From: Streptomyces sp. SAT1
Lineage (GTDB): Bacteria; Actinomycetota; Actinomycetes; Streptomycetales; Streptomycetaceae
Direction of reading: 5' to 3'
Length of the DNA stretch: 64,000 nt
Assembly (NCBI RefSeq): GCF_001654495.1
Contig: NZ_CP015849.1
Span: 1,502,501-1,566,500, forward strand
Part shown: positions 1 to 7,845 of the stretch, piece after piece
Position numbering within the stretch: position 1 is the first letter of the stretch
Layout of the letters: each line of letters begins with the position of its first letter
The notes under the pieces: model-generated
What the model was told of the DNA's origin: nothing
The model's input: the letters and a program-made list of their open reading frames with translations, nothing else
The model's database searches: none
Translations under genes and position numbers: made by a program

Positions 1-67
1 GGTTCTAGCAAGGCCGTAAGGTCGGTACCGACAGCCGGAACGATCAGAACGACCAGGAGGTACCGAG

Positions 68-607
68 GTGCCCGAGCTGAAGCGGCGGCCACTCCCCCAC
101 GACTTCCACCCGCCCGTGCCGTCGTTCACGGTGACGAGCGACGACGTGCAGGAGGGCGCGAGGCTCAAGGACGCCCAGGTCCAGTCGGTGGGGAACACCT
201 CGCCGCAGCTGCGCTGGGAGGGTTTCCCGGCCGGGACCAAGAGCTTCGCCGTCACCTGCTACGACCCGGACGCGCCGACGGGCAGCGGGTTCTGGCACTG
301 GGTGGTGTTCGACATCCCGGCCTCGGTGACGGAGCTGCCGGCGGGTGCGGGCGGCGGGAGGTTCGAGGGCCTGCCCGAGGGCGCGGTGCACGCGCGCAAC
401 GACTACGGGTCGAAGGACTTCGGCGGTGCCGCGCCGCCGCCCGGGGACGGGCCGCACCGGTACGTCTTCACGGTGTACGCCGTCGATCAGGACAAGCTCG
501 GTCCGGACGCGGACGCCTCGCCCGCCGTGGTGGGCTTCAACCTGCGGTTCCACACGCTGGCGCGGGCGCAGCTGATCGGTGAGTACGAGGTGCCCGCCGA
601 AAGCTGA
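68..607 (+). CDS. YbhB/YbcL family (PEBP-like) protein
   Basis: Cytoplasmic protein of 179 residues from the phosphatidylethanolamine-binding/Raf-kinase-inhibitor-like family. The family signatures are visible: DPDAP near residue 60, the following [10 protein letters not shown] strand, and a [12 protein letters not shown] loop followed by PHRY near residue 120, which together shape the anion-binding pocket. The GTG start is chosen because AGGAGG lies seven bases upstream (55-60). There is no signal peptide. It stands alone and ends in a strong intrinsic terminator. Bacterial members have no settled role, so only the fold is claimed. Confidence 0.9.
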   Translation: MPELKRRPLPHDFHPPVPSFTVTSDDVQEGARLKDAQVQSVGNTSPQLRWEGFPAGTKSFAVTCYDPDAPTGSGFWHWVVFDIPASVTELPAGAGGGRFEGLPEGAVHARNDYGSKDFGGAAPPPGDGPHRYVFTVYAVDQDKLGPDADASPAVVGFNLRFHTLARAQLIGEYEVPAES

Positions 608-643
608 GCCCCCCGCCGCGCGATTTCGCGTTCACGGAACGTT

Positions 644-689
644 TGCCCGCCTCTGGTCTTGGAAGTGATCGGAGGCGGGCATTTTTATT
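644..689 (+). terminator. Intrinsic terminator after the YbhB-like gene
   Basis: TGCCCGCCTC (644-653) pairs perfectly with GAGGCGGGCA (672-681) around an 18-base loop, followed by ATTTTTATT. This is a classical Rho-independent terminator, unusual in a genome where most terminators lack a T tract. Confidence 0.9.
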
Positions 690-771
690 GCGTTGTCCAT
701 CCCGACGCGCCCGTAGAGAGTTGAGCCGGGCCCGCCGGGGGGTGGGCAGGTGCACACGGGAGGTGGGCCGG

Positions 772-1278
772 ATGCGGGACACGCTGGTGCTGAACGCGAG
801 CTTCGAGCCGCTGTCGACGGTGACGTTGAACCGAGCCGTGGTGCTGGTGCTCCAGGACAAGGCCGTCGTCGAGCAGGCCCACCCCGAACTGCGGATGCGC
901 GGGGCCGCGGTGGACATCCCCGCGCCCCGGGTGATCCGGCTGTGCCGGTACGTACGGGTGCCCTTCCGAAGACAAGCACCGTGGTCGAGGCGGGGTGTCC
1001 TGGTGCGTGACCGGCACCGGTGCGCGTACTGCGGGCGGCGGGCGACGACCGTGGACCATGTCATACCGCGGTCGCACGGCGGGCAGGACACCTGGCTGAA
1101 CACGGTGGCCTCGTGCGCGGAGGACAACCACCGCAAGGCGGACCGGACTCCTCAGGAGGCGGGGATGCCCTTGCTGCGGGAGCCGTTCGAGCCGACACCG
1201 GCGGACGCGATGCTGTTCGCGCTGGGCGCGGACGACCGTGCGGCGCTGCCGGACTGGCTGGCCCGCGAGGCCGCCTGA
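772..1278 (+). CDS. HNH endonuclease
   Basis: 168-residue HNH nuclease of the type common in actinobacteria. The N-terminal half begins RDTLVLNASFEPLS, and the nuclease half carries C84-x2-C87, the DHVIPRS motif (D95-H96) with a following GG turn, N110, C115 and N119-H120: a zinc-bound beta-beta-alpha metal fold. The ATG at 772 is preferred over upstream GTG codons because the conserved family N-terminus begins here and GGTGGG precedes it. Whether it acts in repair, restriction or on mobile DNA cannot be told from sequence; no methylase or phage gene is adjacent. Confidence 0.9.
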   Translation: MRDTLVLNASFEPLSTVTLNRAVVLVLQDKAVVEQAHPELRMRGAAVDIPAPRVIRLCRYVRVPFRRQAPWSRRGVLVRDRHRCAYCGRRATTVDHVIPRSHGGQDTWLNTVASCAEDNHRKADRTPQEAGMPLLREPFEPTPADAMLFALGADDRAALPDWLAREAA

Positions 1279-1300
1279 CGTCCTCCGGTCCACCGGCCGC

Positions 1301-1324
1301 GGGCACCCGTGTCTCCGGGTGCCC
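1301..1324. terminator. Hairpin terminator between convergent genes
   Basis: GGGCACCCG (1301-1309) and CGGGTGCCC (1316-1324) form a perfect nine-pair stem with a six-base loop and no T tract, between the HNH gene and the convergent SPFH gene. It is followed by two copies of a GTGTCCTCTGGCC unit. Confidence 0.7.
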
Positions 1325-1399
1325 GTTCTCCGCTGTCCCGGTGTCCTCTGGCCCGGTGTCCTCTGGCCCGCTGGCCCGGAGTCCTGACGGCCCGGCGCC

Positions 1400-2383
1400 T
1401 CAGTCGATGAAGGGCTTCTCGCGGCGTTCGGCGGGGGCGTTCCTGCCGTCGTTCTGGGCCGGTACGGTGCTGCCGCCGCCGTTGCCGCCGCCGCCCGAAT
1501 TGCCGCCCAGGGGACCGAAGTTGCCCATGGCGCCGGAGAGTCCCTTGAGGGCGTCGCCGATCTCGCTGGGGACGATCCAGAGCTTGTTGGCGTCGCCCTC
1601 GGCGATCTTCGGCAGCATCTGGAGGTACTGGTAGGAGAGCAGCTTCTGGTCCGGGTCGCCGGCGTGGATGGCCTCGAAGACCGTACGGACGGCCTGGGCC
1701 TCGCCCTCGGCGCGCAGCGCGGCGGCCTTGGCCTCACCCTCGGCGCGCAGGATCTGGGACTGCTTCTCGCCCTCGGCGCGCAGGATCTCGGACTGCCGCA
1801 CACCTTCGGCCTGGAGGATGGCGGCGCGCTTGTCACGGTCGGCGCGCATCTGCTTCTCCATCGAGTCCTGGATGGAGGTGGGCGGCTCGATGGCCTTCAG
1901 CTCGACGCGGTTGACGCGGATGCCCCACTTGCCGGTGGCCTCGTCGAGGACGCCGCGCAGGGCCGCGTTGATCTCCTCGCGGGAGGTGAGGGTGCGCTCC
2001 AGGTCCATGCCGCCGATGATGTTGCGCAGGGTGGTGACGGTGAGCTGCTCGATCGCCTGGATGTAGCTGGCGACCTCGTAGGTCGCGGCGCGGGCGTCGG
2101 TCACCTGGTAGTAGATGACGGTGTCGATGTTGACGACCAGGTTGTCCTGGGTGATCACCGGCTGCGGCGGGAACGGCACGACCTGTTCGCGCAGGTCGAT
2201 GCGGTTGCGGATGGTGTCGATGAACGGGACGACGATGTTGAGGCCCGCGTTCAGTGTCCGCGTGTAGCGGCCGAAGCGCTCCACGATGGCCGCGCTGGCC
2301 TGTGGGATGACCTGGATGGTCTTGATCAGGGCGATGAAGACCAACACCACCAGAATGATCAGGACGATGATGACCGGTTCCAT
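1400..2383 (-). CDS. SPFH/band-7 (stomatin-like) membrane scaffold protein
   Basis: 327-residue slipin-type protein. Residues 1-22 are one hydrophobic anchor; residues 25-190 are the SPFH domain (IVERFGRYTRTLNAGLNIVVPF, then the DNLVVNIDTVIYYQ strand); residues 190-240 are a charged coiled coil built from repeated RAEGE units; the tail is Gly-rich and ends KPFID. Such proteins oligomerise at the inner membrane and organise proteins or lipids in microdomains. The nfeD-like gene lies 126 bases upstream on the same strand, the classical NfeD-stomatin pairing, so the two products probably act together. GGGAACCC precedes the ATG. Confidence 0.93.
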   Translation of the reverse strand: MEPVIIVLIILVVLVFIALIKTIQVIPQASAAIVERFGRYTRTLNAGLNIVVPFIDTIRNRIDLREQVVPFPPQPVITQDNLVVNIDTVIYYQVTDARAATYEVASYIQAIEQLTVTTLRNIIGGMDLERTLTSREEINAALRGVLDEATGKWGIRVNRVELKAIEPPTSIQDSMEKQMRADRDKRAAILQAEGVRQSEILRAEGEKQSQILRAEGEAKAAALRAEGEAQAVRTVFEAIHAGDPDQKLLSYQYLQMLPKIAEGDANKLWIVPSEIGDALKGLSGAMGNFGPLGGNSGGGGNGGGSTVPAQNDGRNAPAERREKPFID

Positions 2384-2509
2384 CGTGGGTTCCCTGTCCC
2401 CTCTCCGCCTCGGCGCTCTAGGAAGATCTTATGGGCTCTGCGGCTGTTGAAGATCTTGCTGGTCGAGTCTGACAGACCGTCGACCGCCTCGTGGGGTGTT
2501 CGGCGCAGG

Positions 2510-2941
2510 TCATATGACGATGGCGGTGGCTCCCTCGATCTCGACCACGTCGACCTCGGCCCCGGGCTCGTAGCTGCGGTCGGGGTCGAGCGCCCGTGCG
2601 GACCAGGTCTCGCCGGCGAGCTTGATCCGTCCGCCGGCGCCGTCGACGCGTTCGAGCACGAGGGCCTGCCTGCCCTTCAACGCGTCGATGCCGGTGGCGA
2701 GTCGGGGACTCTGCCTGCTGTGCCGGGCGGCGATGGGGCGTACGACGGCGATGAGGGCGACGGAGACGGCGAGGAAGGCGAGGACCTGGACGACGGTCCC
2801 GAAACCGAGTCCAGCGGCGATCGCGGCGACGACGGCGCCGACCGCGAGCATGCCGAACTCGGGCATCGCGGTCACCACGAGCGGGATTCCGAGCGCAGCC
2901 GCGCCGACGAGCCACCACACCCATGCGTCGATGTCGTTCAC
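2510..2941 (-). CDS. NfeD-like membrane protein
   Basis: 143 residues: about three hydrophobic segments in residues 7-75 and a C-terminal beta-barrel (OB-like) domain from about residue 88 (ALKGRQALVLERVDGAGG... to the VVEIEGATAIVI end). It is the short NfeD form without the N-terminal protease, which usually accompanies a stomatin; the SPFH gene follows directly. GTG is the best in-frame start but has no clear Shine-Dalgarno; a tiny out-of-frame ATG-ACC-ATG-TGA overlaps it. Probable role: membrane-microdomain partner of the SPFH protein. Confidence 0.88.
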   Translation of the reverse strand: MNDIDAWVWWLVGAAALGIPLVVTAMPEFGMLAVGAVVAAIAAGLGFGTVVQVLAFLAVSVALIAVVRPIAARHSRQSPRLATGIDALKGRQALVLERVDGAGGRIKLAGETWSARALDPDRSYEPGAEVDVVEIEGATAIVI

Positions 2942-3099
2942 ATGGTCATGGTAGGACCGCGGGTCGCGTGACCGACAGGGCGCACGGGGGGTGGCTCGGT
3001 GCAGGGTTCGGGGAAGCGGTCGTCAACCGGGGCCGAGGGGGCGGCCGTCGACGGCGGCGGGAGGCGAGTCGGCTGTCCGGGCGGGGAGTTCGGCGCGGG

Positions 3100-3897
3100 T
3101 CAGGAGAGCGGGAGGCCCTGGGCGGTCCAGCGGTCGCCGACCTGCTCGACGACGAGCGGGAGGCCGAAGCAGCGGGAGAGGTTGCGGGAGGTCAGCTCCA
3201 GCTCCAGCGGTCCGGCGGCGAGCACCTTGCCCTGGTTGATCATCAGGACGTGGGTGAAGCCGGGCGCGATCTCCTCGACGTGGTGGGTGACCATGATCAT
3301 GGAGGGGGCGATCGGGTCGCGGGCCAGCCGGCCGAGCCGGCGGACCAGGTCCTCGCGGCCGCCGAGGTCGAGTCCGGCGGCGGGCTCGTCCAGGAGCAGC
3401 AGTTCGGGGTCGGTCATGAGGGCGCGGGCGATCAGGGTGCGCTTGCGCTCGCCCTCGGAGAGGGTGCCGAAGCGCCGGTCAAGGTAGTCGGTCATGCCGA
3501 GGCGGTCGAGGAAGGCGCGGGCGCGCTGTTCGTCGACGTCCTCGTACTCCTCCTGCCAGCCGGCGGTCATGCCGTAGGCGGCGGTCAGCACGGTCTGCAG
3601 GACGGTCTGGCGCTTGGGGAGCTTCTCGGCCATGGCGATACCGGCCACGCCGATGCGGGGGCGCAGTTCGAAGACGTCGGTGCCGGGCCTGCCGAGGGTC
3701 TCGCCGAGGATGGTGGCGGTGCCCTTGCTGGGGTAGAGGTAGCTGGAGGCGACGTTCAGGAGGGTGGTCTTGCCGGCGCCGTTCGGGCCGAGGATGACCC
3801 AGCGCTCGCCCTCCTTGACCGACCAGGAGACCTGGTCCACCAGAGCCCGGCCCTCGCGGACCACGGATACGTCCTGAAGCTCCAGAACATCGCTCAT
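3100..3897 (-). CDS. ABC transporter ATP-binding protein
   Basis: 265-residue stand-alone ABC ATPase with Walker A GPNGAGKTT (residues 37-45), signature LSEGERKR, Walker B LLLLDEPAAGLD and switch histidine in VTHHVEEIAPG. It resembles the YlmA/ModF-like group of single cytoplasmic ATPases. No permease gene adjoins, so the transported substrate, if any, is unknown. The ATG at 3897 is selected because GGGGAGA lies about 11 bases upstream and the family begins at VLELQDVSV; an upstream in-frame extension is Arg-rich and not conserved-looking. Confidence 0.9.
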   Translation of the reverse strand: MSDVLELQDVSVVREGRALVDQVSWSVKEGERWVILGPNGAGKTTLLNVASSYLYPSKGTATILGETLGRPGTDVFELRPRIGVAGIAMAEKLPKRQTVLQTVLTAAYGMTAGWQEEYEDVDEQRARAFLDRLGMTDYLDRRFGTLSEGERKRTLIARALMTDPELLLLDEPAAGLDLGGREDLVRRLGRLARDPIAPSMIMVTHHVEEIAPGFTHVLMINQGKVLAAGPLELELTSRNLSRCFGLPLVVEQVGDRWTAQGLPLS

Positions 3898-4037
3898 GAG
3901 CGCGTTGTCTCCCCTTGCAGTGTGCCGCCGGTCTCGGCTGTCGCGTACGCCTGTGGCTCGGTCCGCCGCGCCGGTGGGCGCAGCCCCCACCGAATCTACG
4001 CCACCGGCCGGGCGGGCTGTTCCATCGGTCCGGTCCT

Positions 4038-4049
4038 TAGGGTGGACGC
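4038..4049 (+). promoter_or_regulatory. -10 element for a leaderless transcript
   Basis: TAGGGT (4038-4043), a textbook actinobacterial -10, lies six bases before the ATG at 4050 with no Shine-Dalgarno between, so transcription should start at the start codon. No good -35 is visible. Confidence 0.6.
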
Positions 4050-4847
4050 ATGCTCTCGGAACCGCGTTCAGGACGCCTCGCAGCTTGGGGAAATGCCCTT
4101 CTTGCCGGACTTGTCGCGCCGGACGACGCCGTGCTCGCCGTGGTGGGTGAGGACGCCGTCCACCGGGTGGCGGGGCTGCCCGGCGAGTCGGGGCCGGTCG
4201 GGCTCACGCTCGCGCTGGGGCGGCTGCGCGCGCTCGGGGCGGGTGCCCTGCGGGTGGCGCTGCCGGTGCCGGGTCATCCGCTGGGGCTGAGCGGTCCGCC
4301 GGAGTTCAACGCGCGGGCGCTGGAGGCCGGTGAGGCGGTGGTGTGCCACGGTGTCGCGCTCGGGCTGGTGCCCGAGGTGCACGAGGCGGGGCCGGCGGGT
4401 GATGTGCACGCCGAGGTGGTCTGGCATGTGCTGCCGGCGCGGGAGGCGCCGCCCGCCGACGTGCCGTCGCTGGGCGAGGCCGAGCGGGAACTGGCCGAGG
4501 CGCTGCGGGAGGCGACCGAGGTGCTGTCGCGGCTGGACGTCGCCGGGTCGGGGCCGGTGGCGGAGGCGGCACTCGACGCCTACCGGGCGCGGGCCGAGCG
4601 GGGCCGCGAGGTGCTCGCGCCCGGGTATCCGCCGCGGGCGGTGCGGGTGCTGGAGCTGGCGCAGCGGGTGGGGCTGCTGGTGTCGCTGGCGTACGGCAAC
4701 GGGCACGGCGGCGCGGTGAGCGCGTCGGAGATGGCCGCGCGGGGGGCCGCGCTGCGGCCGGTGGAGCGTACGGCGCGGCGGGCGCAGGTGGCGGCGTACA
4801 ACTCCGTGATCGAGGAGCGGGAGAAGCGGGAGAGGGGCACGCGGTAG
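4050..4847 (+). CDS. Conserved hypothetical protein
   Basis: 265 residues, no recognised catalytic motif. Residues 20-125 look alpha/beta with alternating hydrophobic strands (LTLALGRLRALGAGALRVALPVPG, then AVVCHGVALGLVPEV); residues 150-265 are helical and charged, ending EEREKRERGTR. There is no signal peptide or membrane segment. I believe it is conserved among Streptomyces but cannot name a function. The start is fixed by the -10 hexamer just upstream and seems leaderless. It is convergent with the chaplin gene and separated from it by a hairpin. Confidence 0.8.
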   Translation: MLSEPRSGRLAAWGNALLAGLVAPDDAVLAVVGEDAVHRVAGLPGESGPVGLTLALGRLRALGAGALRVALPVPGHPLGLSGPPEFNARALEAGEAVVCHGVALGLVPEVHEAGPAGDVHAEVVWHVLPAREAPPADVPSLGEAERELAEALREATEVLSRLDVAGSGPVAEAALDAYRARAERGREVLAPGYPPRAVRVLELAQRVGLLVSLAYGNGHGGAVSASEMAARGAALRPVERTARRAQVAAYNSVIEEREKRERGTR

Positions 4848-4885
4848 AAGCGGTGGGGGCGGTGCGCGGGGTGTGCTGAGCCGAC

Positions 4886-4914
4886 CGGCCTCCCGGGGTG
4901 GACCCGGGAGGCCG
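4886..4914. terminator. Bidirectional hairpin terminator
   Basis: A twelve-pair perfect stem (CGGCCTCCCGGG, 4886-4897, with its complement at 4903-4914) and a five-base loop lie between the convergent unknown gene and the chaplin gene. There is no T tract, as usual in Streptomyces. Confidence 0.75.
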
Positions 4915-4937
4915 TGGGCATCGGTGTGGCGCCGTTC

Positions 4938-5183
4938 TCAGCGGTTGAGACCGAGGTTGCCGAAGGCCGGGTTCAGGACGCCGATGACGTTGACGCTGTT
5001 GCCGACGGCGTTGACCGGGACGGCGACGGGCACCTGGATGGTGTTGCCCGAGACGACGCCCGGGGAGCCCTTGGCGGCACCGGCCGCCGTGGCGCCGTCG
5101 GCGGCGGAGGCCATTCCGGCACCGGCGGCGATGAGTCCGCCGGCCACCATCGTCACGGCCGCTGCCTTCTTCAGGTTCTTCAC
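4938..5183 (-). CDS. chpE: Short chaplin lacking cysteines (ChpE-type)
   Basis: 81-residue secreted, amyloid-forming surface protein of aerial hyphae and spores. The signal peptide is about residues 1-27 (VKNLKKAAAVTMVAGG, then the cleavage region AGMASA-A). The single chaplin domain contains SPGVVSGN, the PVAVPVNAVGNSVNVIG stretch and NPAFGNLG. The two cysteines of other short chaplins are replaced (NAVGNS, GNLGLN), the hallmark of ChpE. The GTG start has AGAAGGG nine bases upstream; ATG starts further upstream give an implausible Arg/Pro-rich extension. The adjoining two-component genes are upstream on the same strand, and a palindrome lies in between. Confidence 0.93.
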   Translation of the reverse strand: MKNLKKAAAVTMVAGGLIAAGAGMASAADGATAAGAAKGSPGVVSGNTIQVPVAVPVNAVGNSVNVIGVLNPAFGNLGLNR

Positions 5184-5305
5184 GTTCCAAGCCCTTCTGG
5201 TGTCCGCCGCGGCAGTCGCCGCGGCACGCACTGGAGAACGGCCGGGGACCCCGGAGGTTGCGCCATCCGGGGGACATTCCCACGACGGTATGAATCTCAG
5301 TCCGG

Positions 5306-5321
5306 AACGGAACGTTCCGTT
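5306..5321. promoter_or_regulatory. Perfect 16-bp palindrome upstream of the chaplin gene
   Basis: AACGGAACGTTCCGTT is a perfect palindrome 123 bases before the chaplin start, in the 220-base space between it and the response-regulator gene. It is a candidate operator; binding factor unknown. Confidence 0.5.
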
Positions 5322-5403
5322 GCCGTGCGCCATGCGCCGTGTGCCGTGGGCCGTGTGCGTGCGCCATGTGCCAGGTGCCGTGCGCGGTGCCGGTGCGGCC
5401 GGG

Positions 5404-6045
5404 TCAGCCGGCCGCACCGTGGCGTACGGCCCACAGCGCGGCCTGGGTGCGGTCCGCCAGGTCGAGCTTCATCAGGATGTTGGACACGTGGGTCTTGACG
5501 GTCTTCTCTGAGAGGACCAGGGCGCGGGCGATCTCGCGGTTGGAGCGGCCGTCCGCTATGAGGCCCAGCACCTCGCGCTCCCGGTCGGTGAGGGAGGTGC
5601 CGCGGCCCTGGCCGAGGCCGGTGTCCTCCTGGGACAGCAGGGCGCCGGCGACCTCGGGCTGGAGCAGGATGTGACCGGCGTGCACGGATCTGATGGCGCC
5701 GGCGAGCGCGTCGGGGTCCACGTCCTTGTACACGTACCCGGCGGCGCCCGCGCGCAGGGCCGGGACCACGGTGCGCTGCTCGGTGAAGCTGGTGACGATG
5801 AGCACGCGCGCGGCGTTGCCCAGCTCGCGCAGCCTGCGCAGCGCCTCGACGCCGTCCATGACGGGCATCTTGACGTCCATGAGGACCACGTCGGGTCTCA
5901 GCTCCTCGGCCCGCTGCACGCCCTCGGCGCCGTCGGCCGCCTCGCCGACCACCTCGATGTCGTCCTGCACCTCCAGGAAGGTGCGCAGGCCCCGGCGGAC
6001 CACCTGGTGGTCGTCGACGACCAGCACCTTGATTGCGTCAGCCAC
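5404..6045 (-). CDS. NarL/LuxR-type response regulator
   Basis: 213 residues. The receiver domain (1-120) has the acidic pair D11-D12, phosphoacceptor D57 (VVLMDVKMP), T85 and K107. The LuxR/NarL HTH domain (about 150-210) reads LTDREREVLGLIADGRSNREIA then KTVKTHVSNIL. The GTG start overlaps the kinase stop by eight bases (GTGGCTGA), so the two genes are translationally coupled and form a cognate pair. It probably binds DNA when phosphorylated by the kinase. The chaplin gene 220 bases downstream and the palindrome between make that gene a testable target. Confidence 0.95.
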   Translation of the reverse strand: MADAIKVLVVDDHQVVRRGLRTFLEVQDDIEVVGEAADGAEGVQRAEELRPDVVLMDVKMPVMDGVEALRRLRELGNAARVLIVTSFTEQRTVVPALRAGAAGYVYKDVDPDALAGAIRSVHAGHILLQPEVAGALLSQEDTGLGQGRGTSLTDREREVLGLIADGRSNREIARALVLSEKTVKTHVSNILMKLDLADRTQAALWAVRHGAAG

Positions 6046-7183
6046 CCGGGGCCTCCATCTCGATCGTGGTGCCCTTGCCGGGCGCCGATTCCACCGTGAG
6101 CGTGCCGCCGGCGCCGCTCGCCCGGTCCCGCATGGAGACCAGGCCGAGATGGCGTCCGGCGCGGCGCACCGCGCGCGGGTCGAAGCCGGTGCCGTCGTCG
6201 GTGACGCGCAGGACGGCGCCGGGGCCGCGGCGGTCCAGGGTGACGTCGACATGCGCGGCGCCGGAGTGGCGCAGCGCGTTGTGCAGGGCCTCCTGGGCGA
6301 CCCGGAGCACGGCCTCCTCCTGGGCGGCCGGCAGCGCGCGGAAGCCGCGGGCGGTGAAGGTGACACGGGCGCTGTGCGCGCGGTCGAGGACCTGGATCTG
6401 GGTGCGCAGGGTGGCGACCAGGCCGTCCTCGTCGAGGGCGGCCGGGCGCAGCTCGACCACGGCGGCGCGCAGCTCGTCGGCGGCCTCCGCGGCGAGCACG
6501 GCCACCTGCTGGAGCTCGCCCTTGGCGCGCACCGGGTCGCGGTCGACGAGGGCGGCGGCGGCCTGGGCGGTCAGGCGCAGGGAGAACAGCTTCTGGCTGA
6601 CCGCGTCGTGCAGCTCGTGGGCGAGGCGGGAGCGCTCCTCGGCGATGGTGAGCTCGCGGCTGCGCTCGTAGAGGCGGGCGTTGGTGAGGGCGATGGCGGC
6701 GTGCTGGGCGAGGAGGGCGAGCAGTTCCTCGTCCTCCTCCGTGAAGCCGCAGCCGCCGGCCGGCCTGGGGCAGCGCTTGTTGGCCAGGAACAGGGCCCCG
6801 ATGACCTCGTCGCCGTCGCGGATGGGCAGGCCCAGGAAGTCGGACATCTCCGGGTGGGCGGCCGGCCAGCCCCCGAAGCGCGGGTCGGTGCGCACGTCCG
6901 CCAGGCGCTCGGACTCCGTCTGGTGCAGCATCGCGGCGAGGATGCCGTGCTGGCGCGGGAGCGGGCCGATGGCCCGCCACTGCTCCTCGCTGACCCCGTC
7001 GACCACGAACTGGGCGAAGCCGCCGTGGTCGTCCGGGACGCCGAGCGCGGCGTACTGCGCGTCGAGCAGCTCGCGGGCCGAGGCGACGATCGTCTTCAGG
7101 ACGTCGCGCACCTCCAGGTGCCTGCTCATGGCCAGCAGCGCGGCACTCACCGCACCGAGGCCGGACCGGGGGCCTTGACTCAT
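6038..7183 (-). CDS. GAF-domain sensor histidine kinase (HisKA_3)
   Basis: 381 residues without membrane segments, hence a cytoplasmic sensor. GAF domain about residues 25-170 (LLDAQYAALGVPDD; LGLPIRDGDEVIGALFLANK); dimerisation/phosphotransfer helix with AEERSRLAHELHD and phosphoacceptor H192; ATPase domain with N-box EALHNALRHS, G1 DDGTGFD and G2 GRHLGLVSMRDRA. A Cys is present in the GAF region (KRCPRPAGGCGF) but no heme signature is evident. It resembles the DevS/NarX-like two-domain kinases, signal unknown. First gene of the pair, with the response regulator overlapping its 3' end. Confidence 0.94.
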   Translation of the reverse strand: MSQGPRSGLGAVSAALLAMSRHLEVRDVLKTIVASARELLDAQYAALGVPDDHGGFAQFVVDGVSEEQWRAIGPLPRQHGILAAMLHQTESERLADVRTDPRFGGWPAAHPEMSDFLGLPIRDGDEVIGALFLANKRCPRPAGGCGFTEEDEELLALLAQHAAIALTNARLYERSRELTIAEERSRLAHELHDAVSQKLFSLRLTAQAAAALVDRDPVRAKGELQQVAVLAAEAADELRAAVVELRPAALDEDGLVATLRTQIQVLDRAHSARVTFTARGFRALPAAQEEAVLRVAQEALHNALRHSGAAHVDVTLDRRGPGAVLRVTDDGTGFDPRAVRRAGRHLGLVSMRDRASGAGGTLTVESAPGKGTTIEMEAPGG

Positions 7184-7256
7184 GACCTCACGGTACCGGC
7201 GCGGTGTGACAGGGGGATGGGACCTGCGGACGCCTCCGCGGGGCCGCCGGACCTAG

Positions 7257-7343
7257 GTCTGGGGACGGGGACGGAGACGAGGACAGGGGACGGGGACAGG
7301 GGACGGGGACAGAGACAGGGACAGGGGACGGGGGCGCGGCGGG
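7257..7343 (+). repeat. G-rich simple repeat (GGGGACGGGGACAG-type)
   Basis: About 85 bases of iterated GGGGAC, GGGACAG and GGAGAC units containing many runs of three to five G on the top strand, upstream of the kinase gene. Such tracts can form G-quadruplexes. A shorter version of the same pattern (GGGGACAGGGACGGGAAC) occurs inside the CoA-transferase gene near 31314-31368. Confidence 0.85.
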
Positions 7344-7740
7344 AGTGGGGCAGGCCGGAGCGAGGCCGTGCGCGCGGCCGTACGCGGCCGTGTGTCGTCG
7401 TATACGGCCCTGCGTGGTCGCACGCGGCCGTGCGTGGTCGTGCGGAGGCCGTACGCGGGCACGCCCATGGCACTACGTCGGCCGCGCTCGTCTCCTCCCT
7501 GCGGAGGAGGCCACTCACACAATGCGTTGCGACGGCAACGAACTGTGAGAATGACCCGCCCCCCATGTGAGGACGCACATAGGGCGCACATCACGTACGA
7601 AGGGGCATAGGAGAGGACCTTCCCCCGGTGAACGGGACAGGTATCCCACTCTGTCCCGTTTTGTCGCTTCCTGATCCACTACCCGGCTTCGTACGTCACA
7701 CCTTTGCCCTCGGATTTTGCGGCAGCTAAGAATTGCTCTC
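7344..7740. other. Gene-free intergenic stretch upstream of the lytic transglycosylase
   Basis: About 400 bases. The first part repeats CGGCCGTACGCGGCC/CGGCCGTGCGTGGTCG motifs (7375-7460); the second part is noticeably less GC-rich, with a GGGACAGG...CTGTCCCG inverted repeat near 7630-7660 and the presumed promoter of the transglycosylase gene. I see no credible coding region, and the exact promoter cannot be assigned. Confidence 0.6.
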
Positions 7741-7836
7741 GTCGCTCAGCGCCGCGGATTTCCGTTCGCGGCGTTCGTGTGGGAAGGACCCCCTCCCGCA
7801 GTCCGGAGAGCGACCTCCGCGCTACTCGAAGAGGTC
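7741..7836 (+). ncRNA. Candidate structured 5' leader (three-way junction with possible anti-SD hairpin)
   Basis: P1: GTCGCTC (7741-7747) with GAGCGAC (7808-7814). P2: CGCCGCG (7750-7756) with CGCGGCG (7767-7773), ten-base loop. P3: GTGGGA (7779-7784) with TCCCGC (7794-7799), one G-U pair. Immediately after, GACCTC (7812-7817) can pair with GAGGTC (7831-7836), which contains the ribosome site of the ATG at 7846. That alternative stem shares three bases with P1, so the two folds compete: the usual layout of a riboswitch expression platform. Ligand unknown; it does not show the ydaO (c-di-AMP) sequence consensus as I remember it. Confidence 0.45.
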
Positions 7837-7845
7837 CGTTTCACC

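Noticed and set aside
1664..2971. Plus-strand 435-codon frame
   Set aside because: Exactly antisense to the SPFH and NfeD genes; the product is a Leu/Gly/Asp-rich shadow with no domain.
7620..7845. Assignment of the transglycosylase leader as a ydaO (c-di-AMP) riboswitch
   Set aside because: The conserved ydaO strings and its two-fold layout are not recognisable by eye; only the generic structured-leader claim is kept.
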